Below, piece by piece: positions 36,079 to 42,909 of a stretch of DNA of 51,526 nucleotides. The translations under genes and the position numbers were made by a program. The notes beneath the pieces are model-generated. The model ran no database searches, was not told the origin of the DNA, and was given only the letters and a program-made list of their open reading frames with translations. Location of the stretch: the NCBI GenBank assembly GCA_903872345.1, contig CAIQKM010000078.1, forward strand, positions 1-51,526, read 5' to 3'. Each line of letters begins with the position of its first letter. Within the stretch, counting starts at the first letter, position 1. This DNA is from an uncultured Verrucomicrobia subdivision 3 bacterium (GTDB taxonomy: Bacteria > Verrucomicrobiota > Verrucomicrobiia > Limisphaerales > UBA11358).

Positions 36079-37131
36079 ATGAAAGCCAGCCAAGGTGACC
36101 TGCTTCAGGATTATCACAACTGCGTGAATCAGTTTACTCACCTGGTTGTCATGCCAGTGGCGCGCTTGTTTTTAGAACAATTGCCCCTCACATTTCCAAA
36201 TGATGTGACATTCTACCCGAATGGCTACGTACAAATCGATAATCTACATGTCATAAAAAATAGAAACAGCAGTTCTCTGGCGGAAGTAGCCTCCTTGATG
36301 TCTGGCGTGGATGAAAATGTTATCAATCTACATCCTATCGTTGTTTTCCCTCTACAGTTCGATTGGCAGCAGTTCCTGGCTTATGGTCATAGGCAGAATA
36401 TGGAATTTATTAGAAGCTTATCCGATCATGTAGACCGCAAATGCTTTAACTTTATTCGTTACCGCCAATGTTCTCTTTTCACAAATGGAGATCCAATTCA
36501 CAATTTGCCGGGGAGAGCAGGGCAGATTAATACCAATCATATGATGGCAGGAGCATTGCTCTACAACCACTTTGATCGAGAGGCCAGAATCATTGGTGGG
36601 GATGCTTTTACGCACATAATCACGCGAGGATTAGGTTTGTCACTCGAAAGTATAGACCACAGTGAGTTTCCAAGCCATGGGGAGGTGGGATCAATCGTCG
36701 GACATGCGCTTCTTCTTTATACCGCCATGCTTGAGGCAAACAATCCGACATCATTTTTTGTCCAAGCGCTAAGTCTGCTAGAATTTCTTGCAGATCCAAA
36801 CGAGTATCGGAAGTTTGAAGAGGTGAAAAAGATAATCGCCAGATATGTTGCAAAGAATGCAGTTGATTATGACGCCTTACTCAACCGTTTCCGCGAGTTA
36901 ACTAGTAAACAGGAGGATATTACGGGTCGGCAGATTGGGTATAGAACTCTGATTATTCACATGGGAAAGCGCCTCGAAGACATTGTCACGGATATCGAGC
37001 AACGCAGATCCATCTTCCTTGAACTAGATAAATGCATACGGTCGATTATAGATCACATGATAATTCATTCAGAATTTAAATTTGATAACTATCTTAAAAT
37101 CCGAAATGAGCTGCAGCCTTTTAAAAAATAA
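36079..37131 (+). CDS. A+T-rich orphan protein, unknown function
   Basis: I do not recognise this 350-residue protein. It is soluble, with alpha/beta-looking N-terminal two thirds (PIVVFPLQFDWQQFLAYGHR; ITRGLGLSLESIDHSEFPSH) and a helical C-terminus. The C-terminus contains two R-X4-H sites (RTLIIH near 289 and RSIIDH near 321), of the kind seen in HEPN ribonucleases; this may be chance. Codon use is A+T-rich and unlike the host genes. The ATG at 36079 aligns exactly with the start of cassette gene 4, so it occupies that slot in the decayed copy. Confidence 0.65.
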   Translation: MKASQGDLLQDYHNCVNQFTHLVVMPVARLFLEQLPLTFPNDVTFYPNGYVQIDNLHVIKNRNSSSLAEVASLMSGVDENVINLHPIVVFPLQFDWQQFLAYGHRQNMEFIRSLSDHVDRKCFNFIRYRQCSLFTNGDPIHNLPGRAGQINTNHMMAGALLYNHFDREARIIGGDAFTHIITRGLGLSLESIDHSEFPSHGEVGSIVGHALLLYTAMLEANNPTSFFVQALSLLEFLADPNEYRKFEEVKKIIARYVAKNAVDYDALLNRFRELTSKQEDITGRQIGYRTLIIHMGKRLEDIVTDIEQRRSIFLELDKCIRSIIDHMIIHSEFKFDNYLKIRNELQPFKK

Positions 37132-37161
37132 AACAGCAATTCTTGAGCGCTATTCAAGATT

Positions 37162-37737
37162 ATGAAGAACCTGAAAACCGCCCAAAAAGATTTATCCCAA
37201 AAACAACGCGAGCCCCTGCTCGCCGCCTTAAAATCCCGGTTCGAGAAAAATCCGAACCGGCACAAAGGGCTGGATTGGGCCAAGGTGCAGGCGCGGCTGG
37301 AAGGCAGTCCGGAAAAACTGTGGTCGCTCGCGGAAATGGAACGCACCGGGGGCGAGCCGGACGTGGTGGGGCACGACAAAAAATCGGGCGAATATGTGTT
37401 TTACGATTGCTCGGCGGAAAGCCCCAAGGGCCGCACCAGTCTGTGCTACGACCGCGAGGCATTGGATTCGCGCAAGGAGCACAAACCCAAAACCAGCGTC
37501 GTGGACCTGGCGGCGGAGCTGGGCATTGAGCTGTTGACGGAAGCGGAATATTTCGAGCTGCAAAAGCTGGGCGAGTTCGATACGAAAACCTCGAGCTGGC
37601 TGCACACGCCGGCGGAGATCCGGAAGCTCGGCGGCGCGATCTATGGTGATCGCCGGTACGGCCGCGTTTTTGTGGGGCACAACGGCGCGCAGTCCTACTA
37701 CAGCGGCCGGGGCTTCCGCGGCTCGCTCCGGGTTTGA
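37162..37737 (+). CDS. DUF4256 family protein
   Basis: The 191-residue protein matches the DUF4256 pattern throughout: RFEKNPNRHKGLDWAKVQAR, EMERTGGEPDVVGHDKKSGE, DCSAESPKGRTSLCYDREAL, FDTKTSSWLHTPAEIRKLGG, and HNGAQSYYSGRGFRGSLRV. The family is widespread, cytosolic and of unknown function. G+C content returns to host level here. It starts 30 bases after the A+T-rich orphan. Confidence 0.85.
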   Translation: MKNLKTAQKDLSQKQREPLLAALKSRFEKNPNRHKGLDWAKVQARLEGSPEKLWSLAEMERTGGEPDVVGHDKKSGEYVFYDCSAESPKGRTSLCYDREALDSRKEHKPKTSVVDLAAELGIELLTEAEYFELQKLGEFDTKTSSWLHTPAEIRKLGGAIYGDRRYGRVFVGHNGAQSYYSGRGFRGSLRV

Positions 37738-37873
37738 TGCTTTGAAGGGCATTCCCGCGGCCATTGAATGTTGGGCGTTCGATGTACCCCTGACTTTTAG
37801 CCACATGAACCATCCACTCGCGTGGCTAATGCCACTTGCAGTTTGAAACCGCACTATAAGCCTCGTGCCTGCG

Positions 37874-38033
37874 GGTTGCCCGCGTGAGGCGCAAGCGGAG
37901 CGCGGCGTTCACGCCACTTCAATGCACATAACGAAGGCGGGCTTGGCAGTGCCAGCGCCTTGCCTCTTTGGCCGTTGCCGCCCGCGTCCCGGATTTCACC
38001 GCCCTATGCCGTTTCAAGCGGGCAATGGTATAA
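37874..38033 (+). repeat. 160-bp dispersed repeat, copy 2
   Basis: It aligns without gaps to 33774-33933 (constant offset of 4100). The remainder of the 505-base gap 37738-38242 holds a gaatgttgggcgtt word (37766), a cctctccatgggggcgagg-type tract near 38053-38080 and a gcggcggcgcgcc hairpin near 38143, but no gene. Confidence 0.75.
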
Positions 38034-38242
38034 GTCCAAACGCGGCAACCCGTTCTCCCTCTCCATGGGGGCGAGGACAAAGGTGAGGACGAGCGTTGTC
38101 ACTGACTTTCCCGCACGCTCATAGGGCGATACATATTTCCAAAGCGGCGGCGCGCCACTCTTGCCGCCGCAGTCCAAACTCGCCTGTTGACTGACGGATA
38201 CGGTTCAAAGTTCGCCTGCCAAATTTTGAGTTTGGTTTATCC

Positions 38243-38590
38243 TCAGGCCGAAAAAGATTTCCCGCAGCCGCAGCTTTCCTTGGCGTTGGGATTCTTGATC
38301 TTAAAACCGCCGCCGCTCAGGGCGTCGCTGAAATCCACCAGGGTGCCGCGCAGAAAATCCGCGCTGATGGCATCCACCACCACGGTCACCCCGCCCTGCT
38401 CGCTGGCGAGGTCGCCGTCGCGTTTCTCATCCATCACCATGCCGTATTGCATGCCGGAGCAGCCGCCCTGCTCCACGTAGAAACGGACCGCTTTGCCCTG
38501 ATTTTCCGGGAGCGCGAGCAGCGCCTTGTATTCGGCGGACGCCGCTTCCGTGAGGGTAACAACCGGTTCACTGATCAAAGTTTCGGACAT
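38243..38590 (-). CDS. erpA: Iron-sulfur cluster insertion protein, ErpA/IscA family
   Basis: A-type carriers deliver iron-sulfur clusters to target enzymes. The 115-residue protein has the three family cysteines: Cys44 in EQGGCSGMQYG, and Cys107/Cys109 in KESCGCGKSF. The start at 38590 (MSETLISEPVVTLTEAA) is preferred to an upstream ATG. ErpA and IscA cannot be separated with certainty here, since no isc or suf genes are adjacent. Possible clients in the window include HemN, ThiC and LeuC. Confidence 0.88.
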   Translation of the reverse strand: MSETLISEPVVTLTEAASAEYKALLALPENQGKAVRFYVEQGGCSGMQYGMVMDEKRDGDLASEQGGVTVVVDAISADFLRGTLVDFSDALSGGGFKIKNPNAKESCGCGKSFSA

Positions 38591-38641
38591 AAATTCAGGG
38601 TTCAAGCTAGTGCGGGGCCGGGCCGGTGTCAAACCGGCCAT

Positions 38642-41293
38642 TCAACTTTTTGCGGGCGCCAGACTGGCCAGCTTCTTTTCCAGCGAAGGTTTTAACTGCG
38701 GAAACAGCCGTTCCAAGTGAAGGATCAGTTTGGTGGCGGCCGGGATATCCGTGGCCGGCAAGAGTTGCAGGGCGCGCAGGCCGGCTTCCTTCTGCCAGAA
38801 CGGAGCGGAGGATTCATCATAGAACACCGCCTCGTAATGCTGTCTGGCCATCCGCAACAGGGCGGCCTGATTGGTGCCCGTGGTTTGGGCGGCAAATTTT
38901 TCCAGGGCGATGCCCAGGCCGACTTCCGCCTGATTACGCGTCTGGGTTTCGGCCCCGTCCATGTTGATGGCCTGGAGATAGGCGTTGGTGGTGGCGATGA
39001 AGTCACCCAACTGCGCGGCGCAATTGCCGATTTCCCCCCAGGCGCGCGCGCCCGGATCATTGGTCGGATAGAGCCGGCAAACCTGGCTGAAAATGTTCGT
39101 GGCCAGTTGGAAGTTGGCCATGGGGTTGTTGGTGTCGGCGGACGGCGTTTGCATGAGCGCCGCGCCGTAGGCAAAGCGGGCCGGAATGGCGGTGTCCGGC
39201 GGGCAATTGGAGTCAGTGAGCAGTTGCACGAAATAGGTGCAGGCATCCGAGAAACCGAGCCGGGCCATGGCGGCGCGGCCGGCCATCAACTGGGCCGGAT
39301 AATACAGCCGGGAATTGCGCCAGGTGGCGTTCGTATTCTGGAAGATGTTTTCGTAATTGGTTTCCGCCGCCACGAAATTGTCCGCCCCGGCGGCGCTGGC
39401 GGTGCGGAAGAAATAATCCGCCAGCCACCATTGCGCCTGCGGGGCCAGCTCGTTCGTCGCATATTGCGAGACAAAGCTGGTAAAGAGGGCGAGCGCATTG
39501 GTCTCGTTGCCGGCCAGAAAATTCGCCTGCGCCCGGGCATATTCGACCTTCGCCCGGATCGCGTTGGTGGGATACTGCTTCAGCCAGTCGTCGTAGCTGG
39601 TCAGGGCTTGCGGCCAGTTCTGTTCGCGCTCATAGGTGCGGGCGATGGCAAAGGCCACTTCCGCCAGCAGCGGTGAGCCCGGAAACAGGGTCTGGCATTG
39701 CTGGAGGGTCGCGCGGGCCTCGCCGGTCTGGCCGAAATCCGAAAATTCCTCGCCCGCCAGCAGCAGACTGTTATCCACCAGTTCGCTGGCCGGGTAGGTG
39801 GCGAGCAGCTTTTGCAAGGTGGACTTGGCGTCGTCCGCATCCCGCAACCGCAGGTCGGTGCGCAGAATCTGATAGATCGCCCGGTCGCCCAAGGATGCGG
39901 CCACGGCCGGATGGGTGGCGGCATCATTCACAACCGCGCGGTAATTGCCCCGGGCGGACAGGAAACTGTCCCGGGCCGCCGTGGCATCGTTTTGCCGGGC
40001 CTGCGACTCGCCGGTCCGGTACCAGGCATCGCCGGTTTTGAACCGGGCGGCGGCGAGATCCTCGGCGGACCCATTCACTGCGAGCTGTTGCACGGCGAGT
40101 TGGAAATTCGTCAGACTGGCGGGGATCTTGCCTTCCAGCCAGTCGCACCAGCCGCGCCCCAGGAACGCCTTGCCGGCTTGCGGACCGCTCGGGTTGGCCA
40201 GCAACTGGTCAAACCGCGCCCGGGCGGCGGCAAGGTGATTCGAATCATGCGAGCCGGCGGCAAAATCCTTGAGGTGCAGTTCGCCAACGGTGAGCAAGGT
40301 CAAATCGGCGGCGGCACCGGTGGCGTGGGTGAAAAACGTTTCCAAGGCGGCCTCGGCATCCGTGAAGTTGGTCTGCGCCACGGCGAGCGCTTCTATTTTC
40401 AGAACAGCCTGGCTCTGGGCCTCGGCGGGAACGCCGTCATTCAGGTTCGCATGCCAGGCGGTCGTGGCTTCGGGCAGACGGCCCAGCTTTTCGAGGGCTT
40501 GGGCGTACACACTGCGACTGGTGGCCAGCCAGTCAGTCCGGCCCAGGCGGCCGGCGAGCATGAGCGCATTGGTGCTAGCGTTGAGGGCGCCGTTGAAATC
40601 GTTGCCACCGAGCTTGACCTGGCCCAGCAGCAACATCCGCTTCCAGTTCAAGTCGGGGGTCAGTGTCTGATTGCTCAACGAATCCAACGTGGCGGCCGCC
40701 CCGGTGAAATCGTTCTGGCCGGCCTGCGCCTGCGCCAGCAGCAGCCAGCCCCGAATGACCAGTTCATCCGCCGAATTCTGGCTGGCGGCGGATTGAAAAA
40801 CGCCGCCGGGCGTTTGCAGCAGGGTCGCCGCCCGGGCCCAGCGATGATCCTGCACCAGCGCGGAAGCGCCCTCGATGGTCGCGCGCAGCCGGATGGTGGA
40901 CAGCGGATAATTTTGCGTGAGCGCCACGAACGTCTCCGCCGCGCCGGCATAATCGCCGGTGGCCGACTGGATTTCACCGATCCAATAATCAAACTGATCC
41001 GCCGCCGCACCTGCCAGAGGCTTTTGCACCGCCAGCAACGAGAGGGCGTCGGCAAACTTGCCCTGCTGGAACTGGGCCTGGGCCTGGAGCAGTACGGCAT
41101 CCGCCAGATGCGGAGATTCGGGATACTTGTGAATGAAAGCGGCCAGCGACGTTTCCGCCTGCGCCCAATTCTGGTCGTGGAAAGCCCCGGTGGCGGCGGC
41201 ATAGGCGCGGTCTTCACGGGAGGCGGCGGCCACCGTGCCGGCGCCCAGCGCCAGAACAGCGAGAATCAAAAGCCACTGCCGAAGAAATGCCAT
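38642..41293 (-). CDS. Large exported TPR-repeat protein
   Basis: The 883-residue protein has a signal peptide (MAFLRQWLLILAVLALGAGT, cleaved near AAA). From there to the end it is made of tetratricopeptide-type helical repeats, e.g. AETSLAAFIHKYPESPHLAD, FADALSLLAVQ, ATLQQCQTLFPGSPLLAEVA and ALTSYDDWLKQYPTNAIRAK, resembling periplasmic YbgF/BamD-like repeats. It probably serves as a scaffold in the periplasm or outer membrane. No partner is identifiable from neighbours. The erpA start lies 51 bases downstream on the same strand. Confidence 0.8.
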   Translation of the reverse strand: MAFLRQWLLILAVLALGAGTVAAASREDRAYAAATGAFHDQNWAQAETSLAAFIHKYPESPHLADAVLLQAQAQFQQGKFADALSLLAVQKPLAGAAADQFDYWIGEIQSATGDYAGAAETFVALTQNYPLSTIRLRATIEGASALVQDHRWARAATLLQTPGGVFQSAASQNSADELVIRGWLLLAQAQAGQNDFTGAAATLDSLSNQTLTPDLNWKRMLLLGQVKLGGNDFNGALNASTNALMLAGRLGRTDWLATSRSVYAQALEKLGRLPEATTAWHANLNDGVPAEAQSQAVLKIEALAVAQTNFTDAEAALETFFTHATGAAADLTLLTVGELHLKDFAAGSHDSNHLAAARARFDQLLANPSGPQAGKAFLGRGWCDWLEGKIPASLTNFQLAVQQLAVNGSAEDLAAARFKTGDAWYRTGESQARQNDATAARDSFLSARGNYRAVVNDAATHPAVAASLGDRAIYQILRTDLRLRDADDAKSTLQKLLATYPASELVDNSLLLAGEEFSDFGQTGEARATLQQCQTLFPGSPLLAEVAFAIARTYEREQNWPQALTSYDDWLKQYPTNAIRAKVEYARAQANFLAGNETNALALFTSFVSQYATNELAPQAQWWLADYFFRTASAAGADNFVAAETNYENIFQNTNATWRNSRLYYPAQLMAGRAAMARLGFSDACTYFVQLLTDSNCPPDTAIPARFAYGAALMQTPSADTNNPMANFQLATNIFSQVCRLYPTNDPGARAWGEIGNCAAQLGDFIATTNAYLQAINMDGAETQTRNQAEVGLGIALEKFAAQTTGTNQAALLRMARQHYEAVFYDESSAPFWQKEAGLRALQLLPATDIPAATKLILHLERLFPQLKPSLEKKLASLAPAKS

Positions 41294-41331
41294 GAGATGA
41301 ATCTAAACGACGCCCCGCGCCGGTAAAAGCG

Positions 41332-41370
41332 GAAATCACGGCGGCGTCGCCAGGACACCGCCGTGATTTC
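41332..41370 (-). terminator. Terminator-like hairpin after leuC
   Basis: A perfect 13-bp stem (41332-41344 with 41358-41370, arm gaaatcacggcgg) has a 13-base loop. Read on the minus strand it lies 25 bases after the leuC stop and is followed by CGCTTTTACC. Confidence 0.7.
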
Positions 41371-41395
41371 AAGTCCAGACCGGGCCGGTTGGGCC

Positions 41396-42772
41396 TCAGT
41401 TCGTGATATATTCGCGCGGATCGGTCACGTGCCCCGTCAGGGCGCTGGCCGCCACCGTGGCCGGCGAGGCGAGGAACACCTGCGATTCCTTGTCGCCCAT
41501 GCGACCGGGGAAATTGCGGTTCGTCGCGCTGATGCACTTGATGCCGGATTTGTTGATGCGGCCGAAGGTGTCCACCGGACCGCCCAGGCACGCGGCGCAA
41601 CCGGCGTTTTCCGTCATCTGCACGCCGGCGTTCACAAGGATGTCCCAGATCGTAGTATTGCCCCAGTAGGTCGTCTGTAAATCGCGAACAATGTCCGGGG
41701 TGGCCGGCACGCCGAAGGTATCAATGGCCACTTTCTTGCCGCGCAGCACGCGGGCGAATTCCACAAAGTCACTGGTCTTGCCGCCGGTGCAGGAGCCGAC
41801 ATACGCGCGGTCCAGTTTCATGGCGGTCATGTCCTTGGCCTTCTTGCGCTGGCCCGGATCAGGATGGCACGCCACGGTGGGTTCGAGCTTGCTCAAATCC
41901 ACCACGAGCTCGTACACGAACTTCTCGTCCTGGTCGCGGAAGACGGGTTCGTAAGTGGACTTCGTACCGTTCAGGCGCACGCGGGAATCCACGTATTCGG
42001 CCGTGCGGGAATCAAATTCAAAGATGCCGTTCTTGCCGCCCGCTTCAATGGCCATGTTGGCAATCGTCATGCGGTCGTCCATGGACAGGCTCGCGGCGCC
42101 TTCGCCGTCGAACTGCATGGCGCGGTAGGTGGCGCCGTCGAAACCGATTTCGCCGATGCAATGGAGGATGATGTCCTTGGCCATTACGCCGGGCTGGAGA
42201 CGGCCTTCGAGGCGGAAATGCATGGTTTCGGGAACCTTGATGAGCAGTTTGCCGGTGCCCATCACAAAACCCGCGTCCGTGTTGCCGATGCCGGTGGCAA
42301 ATTGGTTGAACGCGCCGGCCATGCAGGTATGGGAATCGGTGCCGAAGAGCACTTCGCCGGGACGCGTATGGCCCTTGGCGGGGAGCGCCGCGTGGCAGAC
42401 GCCCGCGTAACGGGAACCGTACTGGCGCTTCATATTGCCCTTCACGGCATCATAAACCCAGTGGCCGTTGGCGTCGTCAATGACGTCGTAGAAATATTGC
42501 AAATCCTGCTCGCGGGAGAAATCGCGCAGAATGTCCACGTTGCGGTTGGACTTCGAGTCGGCGGTGAAAATGTAATGGTCGGGAATGATGACAATCTTGT
42601 TCTTGTCCCAGACCTTGGCGGTCTTGCCGAACTCGCGCTTGAACACGCCGATGGTGCCGGGTCCGCAGACATCGTGCGTCATCAGCACGTCCGCATTCAC
42701 CCAGATGTTGTCTCCGGCTTCCACCCGGGCTTTGCCGGCGGCACGGGCGAGCAATTTTTCTGTCAACGTCAT
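41396..42772 (-). CDS. leuC: 3-isopropylmalate dehydratase large subunit (aconitase superfamily)
   Basis: LeuC with LeuD isomerises 2- to 3-isopropylmalate in leucine synthesis. The 458-residue protein has the [4Fe-4S] ligands Cys328 (GSCTGGK) and Cys392/Cys395 (ENAGCAACLGG), the active-site GTDSHTCMAGAFNQFATGIG, and LPAKGHTRPGE. The ATG at 42772 (MTLTEKLLARAAG) gives the normal start. No leuD or leuB is adjacent, so homoaconitase or dimethylmalate dehydratase activity cannot be excluded. Confidence 0.85.
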   Translation of the reverse strand: MTLTEKLLARAAGKARVEAGDNIWVNADVLMTHDVCGPGTIGVFKREFGKTAKVWDKNKIVIIPDHYIFTADSKSNRNVDILRDFSREQDLQYFYDVIDDANGHWVYDAVKGNMKRQYGSRYAGVCHAALPAKGHTRPGEVLFGTDSHTCMAGAFNQFATGIGNTDAGFVMGTGKLLIKVPETMHFRLEGRLQPGVMAKDIILHCIGEIGFDGATYRAMQFDGEGAASLSMDDRMTIANMAIEAGGKNGIFEFDSRTAEYVDSRVRLNGTKSTYEPVFRDQDEKFVYELVVDLSKLEPTVACHPDPGQRKKAKDMTAMKLDRAYVGSCTGGKTSDFVEFARVLRGKKVAIDTFGVPATPDIVRDLQTTYWGNTTIWDILVNAGVQMTENAGCAACLGGPVDTFGRINKSGIKCISATNRNFPGRMGDKESQVFLASPATVAASALTGHVTDPREYITN

Positions 42773-42909
42773 AGAACCGACAGCATAGCCGATGGGAACG
42801 GCAAGTTCAACTGCGCAAACGGAGGGACCGGCGAATCCAAAAACGGTCGTCAGCCCCCCAAACGTGCGATTGTTTCGCATCCACAATTCCAGTATTTCAA
42901 GGGTGAACC

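Noticed and set aside
36079..37131. Firm HEPN ribonuclease assignment for the orphan
   Set aside because: Two short R-X4-H sites are too little evidence; kept only as a suggestion.
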